DNA from: Prorocentrum cordatum
Lineage: Eukaryota; Sar; Dinophyceae; Prorocentrales; Prorocentraceae
Direction of reading: 5' to 3'
Assembly (NCBI GenBank): GCA_963575745.1
Contig: CAUYUJ010019075.1
Location: 153,303 to 188,169, forward strand
DNA length: 34,867 bases
Made by a program: the position numbers and the translations under genes
Part shown: positions 11,546-21,452 of the stretch, piece by piece
Layout: each line of letters starts with the position of its first letter
How positions within the stretch are numbered: position 1 is the first letter of the stretch
Notes under the pieces: generated by a model
Databases searched by the model: none
Told to the model about the DNA's origin: nothing
Seen by the model: only the letters and a program-made list of their open reading frames with translations

Positions 11546-11792
11546 TTGCTCGTTTCGTTTGAGTCTGCCTCCCAAAATTATTGGTTTCGCTTGACACATC
11601 CTGAAAAGTGTGATCGCATCGCTTGATGTTGCTATATCAACATCGCTTGATGTTGTTATCTCAACATAGCGTTTCGAGGTGATAATGAAGTTCGGCCTCA
11701 GCGCTCGCCGCTCAATTTGAATTTTGTATAGGGCGACGATAATCAACTCTAAACACTGAAGGGGGGGTCCCTTCATTCTCATCGGCATGCGG

Positions 11793-12215
11793 TTAGTGAT
11801 TTGGATATTGAAACCGATTGTAAGATCGTTAGTCTTATCGATAGTGAGGACGATTGAAAGGCCTATCGTGAGACCGGTCGCGAAGCCGAATCCATGAAAC
11901 CGATAGTGGTAGCATTCGTAAGATCGCTCGTGAGATCTATTGTGAAATCAATCGTGAGATCGATCGTCAGATCGATAGTGAGATCGATAATGAGATCGAT
12001 AGAGGAGTGGATAATGAGACCGATGGTGCGACCGATCGGCACGAAGATCGACCAGGAGCCCGGGAACCCGGGAACCCCGCCGCCCACCGAGATCGGCCCA
12101 GAACCTGGTACCGGGAACCCAGGACCCCGCCGCCCACCGAAGTCGGCCCGGAATTTTCGCCTGATCTTTCCATTTCCGCTATAGCACCCCTCTTCAGTGC
12201 AAGCGTTGATTGGGG
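11793..12215. repeat. Dispersed copy of the GAGATCGATAGT repeat
   Basis: Same order of parts as 7357-8400: an array of GAGATCGATAGTGAGATCGA-like 12-mers, then AAGATCGACCAGGA(G/A)CCCGG and a GGGAACC-rich block ending in CTTCAGTGCAAGCGTTGATTGG. It lies 3.4 kb from the tandem pair, so the family is mobile or was moved by duplication. Confidence 0.75.
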
Positions 12216-13282
12216 AATGTTTGTTGGCCACGCGCAGGGTAGCGAGAGGAGGGAAGGTTTCTCAGAAGCACCCCCACTCCTCAGGATGCGCGGGCCTTGT
12301 ATACAGTAACTGCGGGGCCGGCGCCTTCTAAGAACCAGGTTTTTGTCTACGAAGCCTTCCCCCCTCCCCCTTACCCCCTTGTCATAAGAATAGAGCCCCT
12401 AACCCGAATAAAGCGATGAAGACGTGGCCTCGCTGAGGTCCCCGTCTCTGCACCAGGGATAAGAGATTTAAACGGCTTGGTTCGATGCATCTGCGGAAAA
12501 GATCCCCTATTATCCCCTATGTGATTGGCCCTCCCAGCTTAGGCCCCCTCCCAAAGGGTTAGGGGTCTCCTCCTCCTCCTCCTCCCCCTCCTCCTCCTCC
12601 TCCTCCTCCTCCTCCTCCTCCTCCTCCTCCTCCTCCTCCTCCCCCTCCCCCTCCATCTCCTCCTCCTCCTCCTCCTCCTCATCATCATCATCATCCTCCT
12701 CATCCTCCTCATCCTCCTTTTCCGCCGCGAGGGTGGAGGCCGAGAGGCGCCTGGGCTGAGAGCCCCACCTCCTCGCAGCTCTGGGGGCCCGGCCGGCTTC
12801 GCAGAAACCGGCGGGACGAGGGCCTGCGCCTCTCCCTGCAGTGAAAGGCCAGGGCTTGACCTGAACGCTGTTTTGTTGGACACTGGTGTTTTTTGTTCCT
12901 TTGGGGAGGAGGGTACAGGAAGACGGGTAGAGCAAGGCGAAGCACAAACGAAAGCAAAACGAAAGACAGCATTGGGGCCCAGCCCGGTGGAGACCCATGT
13001 CAAGAAGCATCCTGCTGGCTTCCGGGGTGCCCTGGGTTTCTTGGGCTTCGAGGGTTCTGCTATGGAGAGGCCGACGCCCCCACACGCAAAAACTCGATGG
13101 ACGTCCTGGGGTCTCAGAGTTGGGCTTCTTGCGGGAGGCTTCTTGTGGGCGGGACCCTACTCCGGGGGGCCCGCGGCGGGAGGCCTGCCCGGGAGCCCTC
13201 CGGCCTCTTTCTGCGGCGATGGGGCCCGCCGACCTTTTGGAGGGCACGGTCTGCCTGCATCCAGAAAGTCGCCATGGTCTAG
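12216..13282. other. Gene-free stretch with a long CTC tract
   Basis: About 12555-12720 is a nearly pure (CTC)n/(CAT)n tract. The minus-strand open frame over it is a run of Glu/Asp and is not supported as a gene. The remainder (12725-13282) is GC-rich with overlapping open frames in several phases and no recognisable protein. Confidence 0.55.
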
Positions 13283-13506
13283 GACTCCTGGATGGGGTCC
13301 GAGCAGCTGGGGTCGCAGGATCGCGCCGCATCGCCGAGACATCGGCGATGCGGCTCGATGCGGAGCCCGATCTTACCCGCGCCGGCGTCGCCGATGCAAC
13401 GCCGACGTCGGCGATGCATCGCCAGTGCGTCCCCGACGCATCCCCGATGCATCGCCGATGCGGCGCGATCCTCTGGCCCCATACACTCCGACCCCATCTC
13501 GGAGGC
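13283..13506. mobile_element. MITE-like element, family B copy 1
   Basis: A 17-bp perfect inverted repeat, AGGATCGCGCCGCATCG at 13317-13333 and its complement at 13456-13472, is embedded in longer imperfect arms of about 55 bp (GATGGGGTC(C/G)GAG...GGGG on both sides). The middle is full of GCATCGGCGATGC palindromes. A second member is at 16138-16350. It has no coding capacity. The repeat arms support a non-autonomous DNA transposon; a target duplication was not established. Confidence 0.65.
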
Positions 13507-13810
13507 CTGTATACATGGGGGAAGCGGGTCCTGAGGCATACGGGTCCTCAGGGTTTTCGCCTATGTTGCCTTCCGGGGGCGCTTCACGGGCTCGGGACCG
13601 TCCGAAAACGAGGCAGCAGGAAGATCTGGCCCAGGGGGAAGGCCCCGGGGTCCGGGACCCGCTTCCCATGCTAACGGAGACCAGCAGGTCGGGCTTGTGC
13701 CAGATGCCGCTCTCGCTCGCGCCCTCTGGCCGCGAGCGTCGGTACGCACATTCGGCGTCGTTGCGTACGTGCGAGATACATTCGGGGTGGATGTGTCTAT
13801 AGACCAAGAC

Positions 13811-13978
13811 CCCCGACGTCATGATCATTCCATAACGTCGACCCGAAAGGGTCTCGACCCATTCCCCTGGACCGGTTTCTCATCCTGAGTCGTTGTTTGA
13901 CGGTCCCGAGGCCCGGTAACGGCCCCCAGCGGCCGGAAATAAGTACGGAAAAACCTCCCGTAATGATTTTGTCATTGC
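13811..13978 (+). repeat. Dispersed repeat family A, copy 2
   Basis: It starts CCCCGACGTCATGATCATTC with a small fold-back (GACGTCATGA... near-palindrome). It continues through TCTCGACCCATTCCCC, TCATCCTGAGTCGTT and GACGGTCCCGAGGCCCGG, and ends AAAACCTCCCGTAATGATTT. See the copies at 15128-15279, 15282-15443 and 4557-4681 (minus). Confidence 0.75.
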
Positions 13979-14660
13979 CCGAGCCTTGGCGTTCGGCGCA
14001 GCACGAGGTCGGAGCAAGGGTAGAGCTGTCCACGGTATGATCCTGTTCCAGAGCAGGTCCTTTTTTTCTGTGCCCGGACAGAACACCTGGGCGACACAAC
14101 CCGAAGGGAGGTGCCCAAGGTGCCTGCATGAATTAACATGCAGTCGGATCTCGCAACATGAACGGCGGCACAGACTCGCCCCGGGCGTCACATCTGCGCC
14201 GCCGTTGCGAGGTGCCCCGAGAAGCCGCCCCGAGACACGGCCACCGGCACCATACCCACTTGGCCGCCGGCCTCAAGCAGCGGAGGCCCCGCTGCCCAAG
14301 GACTTCAGTTCCCGCGCCCCCCACGTCGGGGGACCCCTTCGAGAAACCCAATCCAGAGCAGGTCCCACTTGGTTTTCCGACACAGAATACGGGAAAACTT
14401 TCCCGCCATGATTTCTGTCATTGCCCGAGCCTTGGCGTTCGGCGCAGCACGGGGTCGGCGCAAGGGCAGAGCTGTCTACGGCATGATCCTGCTCCAGAGC
14501 AGGCCCCACATGGTTTTCCGACACAGAATACGGGAAACCTTTCCCGCCATGATTTCTGTCATTGCCCGAGCCTTGGCGTTCGGCGCAGCACGGGGTCGGC
14601 GCAAGGGCAGAGCCGTCTGCGGCATGATCCTGCTCCAGAGCAGGCCCCACCTGGGTCTCC
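13971..14660 (+). repeat. 141-bp tandem repeat plus a diverged copy
   Basis: The phrase GTCATTGCCCGAGCCTTGGCG occurs at 13971, 14417 and 14558; the last two are 141 bp apart and nearly identical over the whole unit, which includes CGGCATGATCCTGCTCCAGA. The first copy is diverged and is separated by unrelated sequence. No gene is supported. Confidence 0.75.
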
Positions 14661-16137
14661 GACGCCCCCGGCAGAGGCATATCCCACGCGTGCGCCGCAC
14701 CCCACAACGAAGGGCGCCGGGCGACGCGCGGGCTCCCACAGAGAACCCTACTACTTCGGGTGTGCTCGGCGGCGGGCGCTCGCGGGCCGCGCCGCCGGGG
14801 GGCAGGCGCTGTGCGGCACCCCGCCGGCGCGGGGGTGAGAGCGAGGGGGCGGGCGCGTGGCGGGTCGCGGGCGGGTGGGCGGGGGTGGGTCGCGGGTGGG
14901 CCGCGGGCGGGTCGCGGGCGAGGACGACGACAGCAATGTCCCCGATAGCAGGCAGAGAAGCGCGCCGCGTTGTGCCGCTTCAGCCACGCCCCCGGGGGAC
15001 AGTGGATGGCCGTCCGACCCTCTCACTCTGTTGCCGTAGAATGCGGTTGTGCTAAATGATCCTGGTCGGACGCACGTCTCCAGGCAAGACGCGTCGTACT
15101 AGTACGTCCTTCTGCGTTCCACCCAGGCCCCCGACGTCATCTGTTTTTGTTCCTCCTCACCTCGACCCTCAGAGGTCCACTCCCCTGGACCTTTTCTGCT
15201 TCATCCCGAGCCCGTTTCTTGATGGTGCCGAGGGCCGGTAAGGGCCCCCAGAGGCCAAACGTCGCGAACAAACCTCCCAGACCCCCGACGTCATGATTTG
15301 TTCATGACGTCGACCCTCAGAGGTCTCGACCCATTCCCCCGGACCGGTTTTCATCCTAAGTCGTTTTGTTGACGCCCCAGGCCAGGCCAGGGCCTCCAGA
15401 GAGCGAAAAGACGGAAAAACCTCCCGTCATGATTTTTTCCATTGTCCGGGGGTGTCTGGGATCCCGTCGCGATTGTGTCTCGTGGCTATCGAGGGGGGCC
15501 CTGGGGAGAGGAGGCCCCGCGGGGCCCAGAGCCGCCCTGGCCCGTGGCCACCGGGGGCGGCCGCCTCCCGCCGCCCCCCCGTCCCCCTCCTCGGGGCCTC
15601 TAGAGGAAGAAGGAGGAGGAGGCGGAGGAGGGGTTGCTCAATGTTTGCTCCAGTTTGCTGAATGGCGAAGGAGGGGAAGGAGGGGGAGGTGGAGGAGGAG
15701 GAGGAGGAGGCGGAGGAGGGGAAGGAGGGGGAGGTGGAGGGAGGAGGAGGAGGAGGAGGAGGCGGAGGAGGGGAGGAGGGGGAGGAGGGAGGTGGAGGGG
15801 GAGGTGGAGGAGGAGGAGGAGGAGGAGGAGGAGGAGGAGGAGGAGGAGGAGAGGAGGAGGAGGAGGAGGAGGAGGGAGGAGAGGAGGAGGAGGAGGGGGA
15901 CGAGGACGAGGAGGAGGAGGAGGAGGAGGAGGAGGAGGAGGAGGAGGAGGAGGAGGAGGCCACGACGATGACGACGACGGCGACAGCGGCCTTCTCAGAA
16001 GGCCGCCCCACCCCTTGGCCCCGCCGCCCCCTCCAGGCGGCGGCGGCGGCGGCGGCGCGTGGGCGGGCCAGGGCCCCTGGTGAGGCCCCGCCGGCTCCCG
16101 GGACTCGGCCACTCCCCCGGAGGACCACGCCCCTCCT
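14661..16137. other. Repeat stretch: 12-mers, family A copies, long GGA tract
   Basis: About 14863-14921 carries GGGTCGCGGGTG-type repeats like those at 2197-2252. The downstream phrase CTTCAGCCACGCCCCCGGGG resembles the one after the first locus (about 2593), so the two loci share a larger dispersed unit. Family A copies lie at 15128-15279 and 15282-15443; the latter starts with the perfect fold-back GACGTCATGA-TTTGT-TCATGACGTC. About 15600-15960 is a purine (GGA)n tract whose Gly/Glu/Arg open frames are artefacts. Confidence 0.65.
15282..15443 (+). repeat. Dispersed repeat family A, copy 4
   Basis: The best preserved fold-back start (GACGTCATGATTTGTTCATGACGTC without interruption at about 15287-15311), followed by the shared body and an AAAACCTCCCGTCATGATTT end. 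Copy 3 lies directly upstream (15128-15279), so these two form a tandem pair. Confidence 0.75.
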
Positions 16138-16350
16138 CGAGGCCTCCCAGGTGGGGGCTCCGAGCGGATGGGGGCCGGAGGAACGCGCCGCGTCGCCGAG
16201 GCATCGGCGAGGTGCGGCTCGATGCGAAGCCCGGCCTTCTCCACGCCGACGCGTCGCCGAGGCGCGTCGCCGAGGCGTCGGCGATGCCTCCGCGAGGCGG
16301 CGCGATCCTCCGACCTGCACCTGCCAGGACCCCATCTCTGGGAGGCCTCA
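16138..16350. mobile_element. MITE-like element, family B copy 2
   Basis: It starts CGAGGCCTCCCAGGTGGGG and ends CCCCATCTCTGGGAGGCCTC, an imperfect terminal inverted repeat of about 55 bp. It shares with 13283-13506 the CGCGCCGC(G/A)TCGCCGAG start of the core, the GCATCGGCGA palindromes and the closing GGCGCGATCCTC. Non-coding. Confidence 0.65.
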
Positions 16351-16681
16351 AGCGCCCTGCCCATCCCCGTCGGGTCGGGCGAGCCCCGCCCTCCCGCGCC
16401 GCGTGGCCTGCGCTCCGCGCGGGGGCCCCCCCGCCCCACAGAGAGCCGAGGCTCCGAGACGATGCTGGGGCGCCTGGCTGTGGGGCTGCGTTCGGTCTCC
16501 AGGGGCTCTCAACGCGAGGAGCAGGAGGAGGGGGAGGAGGGGGAGGAGGAGGAGGAGGAGGAGGAGGAGGAGGAGGAGGAGGAGGAGGAGGAGGAGGAGG
16601 AGGAGGAGGAGGAAGAATATTAATAATTTGAGGGAGTTTCTGTGGAACTCACGTCATCCTCACCCCCGGCGCGAAGAGCAC
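16351..16681. other. GC-rich spacer with a (GGA)n tract before the tandem array
   Basis: No gene is seen. A nearly pure GAGGAG tract covers about 16516-16613. The first array unit begins shortly after it. Confidence 0.6.
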
Positions 16682-18856
16682 GAGCCCAGAGCGGCCTCCG
16701 GCACCGTTTCCGGACGGATCCGCTGGATCCGCTGGATCCGCTGGATCCGGTGACGAATCCCAAACCGGCGCCCTCGCCTGAGACATCCTCACAAAACGGG
16801 CCCCGGGGGGGATGCCCAGAGGAGCCCAGAGCGGCCTCCGGCACCGTTTCCGGACGGATCCGCTGGATCCGCTGGATCCGCTGGATCCGGTGACGAATCC
16901 CAAACCGGCGCCCTCGCCTGAGACATCCTCACAAAACGGGCCCCGGGGGGGATGCCCAGAGGAGCCCAGAGCGGCCTCCGGCACCGTTTCCGGACGGATC
17001 CGCTGGATCCGCTGGATCCGCTGGATCCGGTGACGAATCCCAAACCGGCGCCCTCGCCTGAGACATCCTCACAAAACGGGCCCCGGGGGGGATGCCCAGA
17101 GGAGCCCAGAGCGGCCTCCGGCACCGTTTCCGGACGGATCCGCTGGATCCGCTGGATCCGGTGACGAATCCCAAACCGGCGCCCTCGCCTGAGACATCCT
17201 CACAAAACGGGCCCCGGGGGGGATGCCCAGAGGAGCCCAGAGCGGCCTCCGGCACCGTTTCCGGACGGATCCGCTGGATCCGCTGGATCCGCTGGATCCG
17301 GTGACGAATCCCAAACCGGCGCCCTCGCCTGAGACATCCTCACAAAACGGGCCCCGGGGGGGATGCCCAGAGGAGCCCAGAGCGGCCTCCGGCACCGTTT
17401 CCGGACGGATCCGCTGGATCCGCTGGATCCGGTGACGAATCCCAAATCCGGCGCCCTCGCCTGAGACATCCTCACAAAACGGGCCCCGGGGGGGATGCCC
17501 AGAGGAGCCCAGAGCGGCCTCCGGCACCGTTTCCGGACGGATCCGCTGGATCCGCTGGATCCGCTGGATCCGACGAATCCCAAACCGGCGCCCTCGCCTG
17601 AGACATCCTCACAAAACGGGCCCCGGGGGGGATGCCCAGAGGAGCCCAGAGCGGCCTCCGGCACCGTTTCCGGACGGATCCGCTGGATCCGCTGGATCCG
17701 CTGGATCCGGTGACGAATCCCAAACCGGCGCCCTCGCCTGAGACATCCTCACAAAACGGGCCCCGGGGGGGATGCCCAGAGGAGCCCAGAGCGGCCTCCG
17801 GCACCGTTTCCGGACGGATCCGCTGGATCCGCTGGATCCGCTGGATCCGGTGACGAATCCCAAACCGGCGCCCTCGCCTGAGACATCCTCACAAAACGGG
17901 CCCCGGGGGGGATGCCCAGAGGAGCCCAGAGCGGCCTCCGGCACCGTTTCCGGACGGATCCGCTGGATCCGCTGGATCCGCTGGATCCGGTGACGAATCC
18001 CAAACCGGCGCCCTCGCCTGAGACATCCTCACAAAACGGGCCCCGGGGGGGATGCCCAGAGGAGCCCAGAGCGGCCTCCGGCACCGTTTCCGGACGGATC
18101 CGCTGGATCCGCTGGATCCGGTGACGAATCCCAAACCGGCGCCCTCGCCTGAGACATCCTCACAAAACGGGCCCCGGGGGGGATGCCCAGAGGAGCCCAG
18201 AGCGGCCTCCGGCACCGTTTCCGGACGGATCCGCTGGATCCGCTGGATCCGGTGACGAATCCCAAACCGGCGCCCTCGCCTGAGACATCCTCACAAAACG
18301 GGCCCCGGGGGGGATGCCCAGAGGAGCCCAGAGCGGCCTCCGGCACCGTTTCCGGACGGATCCGCTGGATCCGCTGGATCCGGTGACGAATCCCAAACCG
18401 GCGCCCTCGCCTGAGACATCCTCACAAAACGGGCCCCGGGGGGGATGCCCAGAGGAGCCCAGAGCGGCCTCCGGCACCGTTTCCGGACGGATCCGCTGGA
18501 TCCGCTGGATCCGGTGACGAATCCCAAACCGGCGCCCTCGCCTGAGACATCCTCACAAAACGGGCCCCGGGGGGGATGCCCAGAGGAGCCCAGAGCGGCC
18601 TCCGGCACCGTTTCCGGACGGATCCGCTGGATCCGCTGGATCCGGTGACGAATCCCAAACCGGCGCCCTCGCCTGAGACATCCTCACAAAACGGGCCCCG
18701 GGGGGGATGCCCAGAGGAGCCCAGAGCGGCCTCCGGCACCGTTTCCGGACGGATCCGCTGGATCCGCTGGATCCGGTGACGAATCCCAAACCGGCGCCCT
18801 CGCCTGAGACATCCTCACAAAACGGGCCCCGGGGGGGATGCCCAGAGGAGCCCAGA
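16682..18856 (+). repeat. 131/140-bp tandem satellite array, left block (16 full units)
   Basis: Units begin at GAGCCCAGAGCGGCCTCCGG: 16682, 16822, 16962, 17102, 17233, 17373, 17505, 17642, 17782, 17922, 18062, 18193, 18324, 18455, 18586, 18717, and a truncated one at 18848. Lengths are 140 or 131 bp (once 132, once 137). The 9-bp difference is one copy of the sub-repeat GCTGGATCC, present three or two times. The left part is mostly 140-bp units; the last six are all 131 bp. Units are otherwise almost identical, which indicates recent expansion. Neither unit length is a multiple of three, so the open frames are artefacts. The array is cut at 18856 by the large transposon and resumes at 34554. 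Confidence 0.97.
18855..18856. repeat. Target-site duplication GA (left copy; right copy 34554-34555)
   Basis: The intact array reads CCCAGAGCGGCC. The left junction ends ...CCCAGA and the right junction resumes GAGCGGCC, so the two bases GA are present on both sides. A 2-bp duplication is compatible with CACTA/EnSpm-type insertion (2-3 bp, established knowledge). Confidence 0.75.
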
Positions 18857-18889
18857 CCCACAGGTTCTCCGGATCTATCCGTTAGACCC
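18857..18889 (+). repeat. Left terminal inverted repeat
   Basis: CCCACAGGTTCTCCGGATCT then ATCCGTTAGACCC. Compared with the complement of the right end, the first 11 bases are identical, and about 17 of the next 22 match if single-base gaps are allowed. Confidence 0.88.
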
Positions 18890-18960
18890 GGAGAGCCGCG
18901 GATCTATCCATGTTAACTTAACATCAATGGATAGAACCGGAATCCAATGGATAGAACCAG
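18869..18960. promoter_or_regulatory. Left subterminal motif cluster (GGATAGAACCGG type)
   Basis: Inverted copies CCGGATCTATCC at 18869-18880 and CGGATCTATCC(A) at about 18899-18910; direct copies TGGATAGAACCGG at 18928-18940 and TGGATAGAACCAG at 18948-18960. In CACTA elements such subterminal repeats bind the element-encoded accessory protein (TNPA in En/Spm). The same role is inferred here. Confidence 0.7.
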
Positions 18961-19872
18961 AAATCACGCACACGTGAAATCAACGTATGAGATTCAGAGA
19001 CGTTGTGGCCAATATGCACGAACACCAGCCGCGCCAATAATGTGTGGGGTGTGGTTTCTAGTGTTGTTATAATCGGTCTGGGTCTTATCGTTGTCTTGAG
19101 TTTTTTGCATATAATCGGTTGAACGCCGCAATGTGATGGAATTCCGTTGTATCATATGTACAGTCAGGATGTTTCATATATCGGTACATGCACGCATGCA
19201 TCCATGTATATGGATACGCGCGTATGCGCGCACATACTAATTCAGGGAGGGGGGATATAGGAGGAACAGGAGAAGGAGGAGGGAGGGAGGATGAGGAGGA
19301 GGGAGGAGAAGTGAGGACGAGGAGGAGGCGGAGGAGGAGAAGGAAGAGGAGGAGGATGAGGTGGGGAGTAAAAGGCATCAAGATGCTGAGGGTGAGGACC
19401 TTCATCGTCCTGTTCCTCGGCATCGTATGAATGTCATGCCTGTCCATCCTCCTCCTGCTCCCTCCCGCCCTCCCTCTCTCCCCCCTTTCCTTCTCCCTCT
19501 TCTCAGTCGCATGCTCCCTCCATCCTCCATCCCAGCCCATGCCCAATGCACGTCTCTGAAAGCGCTGGAGAGAGCGCACGGCGGCGGCAATCGAGGTATG
19601 GAGAGTTAGCGTCATCATCATCATCATCTTCCTCCTCCTGGGGGGGGTCTTCATCTTGCCTCATCCGTCCTCGGTCTGCCTGCTCCAGCTGCCTCGACCT
19701 CCGATTCCTCCTCCTCATCATCCTCCTCGTCCTCCTCCGCTTCAATATCAGCACGCCTCCTGCTCCTCCGATTCCTCCTCATCATCCTCCTCCTCATCCT
19801 CTTTTTCCTCCCCCTCATCTCCTTCGTTTCCTCCTGCTTTCCATCTCGTTTTCCGCCTCCGTCGACGACTGC
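18961..19872. other. Non-coding left end of the transposon
   Basis: An AT-richer segment (18961-19250), a GGA-rich tract (about 19250-19365), and TCC/TCATCA-rich pyrimidine tracts (about 19445-19860). It lies downstream of the last minus-strand gene. No convincing exon was found. Confidence 0.5.
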
Positions 19873-21326
19873 TTAATCGAGCATGTCAATCAGATATGCG
19901 TCCGTGAGCTCCACTGGCTCTGGGACGGGCGGGGGTAAAATCGCATACCAATACACCATATCAAATGGCTGGGGGAACACGTGAAACCTTAGACTGCACA
20001 ACCAACGCACGGTCAGGTTTCCAGGCCAGACGTGGAACTCTTTCTCGGGGAAACGGTGCTGGTTATTGTAGCCCTGCGGGGTGAGAAACACCCGCGTCCA
20101 CGATAGCCATGACAGGACGACGGCGGTGACGACGACGACGACGCCGACGACGCCGACGACGACGACAACGATTGACGTCGTTTGTCTGTCGGCGAACGCG
20201 GGCGGTTATCTCCCGATGCCTCCCTGGAGCAGCTGATCCCTAGAATGTCGATAATCGAATCCGCGGAGGCATTGCACAGGTACGGGATCTGACGGATCGC
20301 TCGCGATTCTTGATGAATCGCTTCCTGGGGATGGGAGGTAACCGCCCCGCCGCCCCCGCTCGCGAGGGTGAGAAACGCTTGGGGAGGGTGGTGGGGGCTC
20401 GATAAAGCAGCCGTTGCGTTGCACATTTCTCCAAGGAAGCGCACGCAGTGCACTGACTCCCCTGATGTGATATGCAGATCATCTGCTGTTTCATCGAGCC
20501 CTCCACCGTCATCCCCACGCGTTTCGCACCCCCATCATGGAGAGAATGAGGAGGGCGAGTGCGAAGGTTGAGGGGGGACGGGTGCGATGGGGGGAGCGGT
20601 TGGTATGCACGGGCGTGCGGGTGGATATCACAATTAACACCCCAGTGGTCAAGTGTGGTCTCGATTACCTCCATATCTGAAGTGTCAGACTCTCCCGCGA
20701 GTGCGACGAGCTCCATCACGTCGTCGCTGTCCGAGCTCGAGAGATCCATCCCCAGTCCCGCGAGCTCGACAGGTGCGTTCCAAAACCCCGTGATCGAACG
20801 CAAACACTATTGGGCAGAGATCAACGGAGGAGATGGATGCGGAAGCGGAGGATGAATCCGAGAACGGAGAAGGCAGAATGAAGACGGAGGAATCAGGTGG
20901 AATCGCTTTCTCAGCATGGGACGGATGGAGATAGGGATTGGCAGGGGATATACATTGGTGGGGAGAGCGATTGGGGCACAGACCGCGGAGCGATGTGATG
21001 CACAAGGGTCGGCTGCGCGGGGGGGGGGGGGGGGCAAGCCATGAGGATACGAGTGAGGATGCGGGCGGAGGCAAATGAGGGAGTGTGGATGTGCATGCGC
21101 GTGCGCGTACGTTCGAGTGTGTGTGTGTGTGTGTGTGTGGGTGTCCGTGTGTGTGTGTGTGTGTGTGTGCGTGGTTGTGTATCATCCCATCCTCCTCCAC
21201 ATCCGTTTCGCCATCATCATCATCATCGTATTCGTATGTTGCCCGCGATGGCTCAGCTGTGTGCTGCACTCGGATACACGCCCTCACGTGGTGGGTACGT
21301 ACTAGGCGCATAATATAGTCAGACAT
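19873..21326 (-). CDS. Unknown multi-exon transposon gene (last gene of the element)
   Basis: Not recognised. Likely start ATG at 21326 (MSDYIMRLVRTHHVRAC...), directly beside the 11-bp motif array. Exon pieces seen on the minus strand: 21326 to about 21180 (ends in an Asp/Glu stretch); about 20840-20640 (GFWNAPVELAGLGMDLSSSD...); about 20530-20400 (GLDETADDLHITSGESVHC...); about 20330-20220 (QESRAIRQIPYLCNASAD...); and a last exon to the TAA at 19873-19875 (GYNNQHRFPEKEFHVWPGNL...). A plausible last intron runs AG|GC... to CGCAG|GGC and would remove a GTC microsatellite. Other junctions are approximate. The protein would be about 230-250 residues, acidic at the N-terminus and aromatic-rich at the C-terminus. 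Coding is inferred from several frame-compatible, complex-composition segments ending in AG|G sites. Confidence 0.5.
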
Positions 21327-21402
21327 ATCCCAGACTACTCCCAGACCAGTTTCAGACACATTCAGACTACTTTCAGACTATTTTCAGACTACTTTCAGAC
21401 TG
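21318..21402 (-). promoter_or_regulatory. 11-bp motif array 1 (TTTCAGACTAC)
   Basis: About seven CAGAC-containing copies, e.g. ACTTTCAGACTATTTTCAGA and neighbours. The array lies between the methyltransferase-like stop (21453) and the start of the next minus-strand gene (21326). The sense-strand form is GTCTGAAAGTA. A role as promoter or protein-binding array is inferred from its position. Confidence 0.6.
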
Positions 21403-21452
21403 GGTCCTTTTTCACACTAATGCGAAGCTAATTGTAAAGCGCATGCTACAGT

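Noticed and set aside
12510-13331. Minus-strand 273-codon frame with a Glu run
   Set aside because: The Glu/Asp run is the CTC tract; the rest overlaps other long frames in a GC-rich stretch and resembles no protein.
15600-16610. Long Gly/Glu/Arg and Pro/Ser frames
   Set aside because: All six phases are open because of the (GGA)n tracts.
16682-18856. CRISPR-like regular spacing
   Set aside because: Whole units are near-identical; there are no short repeats separated by unique spacers. The host appears eukaryotic.
16812-18916. Repeated open frames over the 131/140-bp array (MPRGAQSG..., MPEAALGSS...)
   Set aside because: Unit lengths of 131 and 140 are not multiples of three; each frame ends and restarts in every unit on both strands, as expected for stop-poor GC-rich satellite DNA.
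20060-20182. Possible transmembrane segment (Val-rich) in the last unknown gene
   Set aside because: It is encoded by a GTC microsatellite, and an in-frame stop lies just upstream. An AG|GC...CGCAG|GGC intron removing it gives a cleaner frame.
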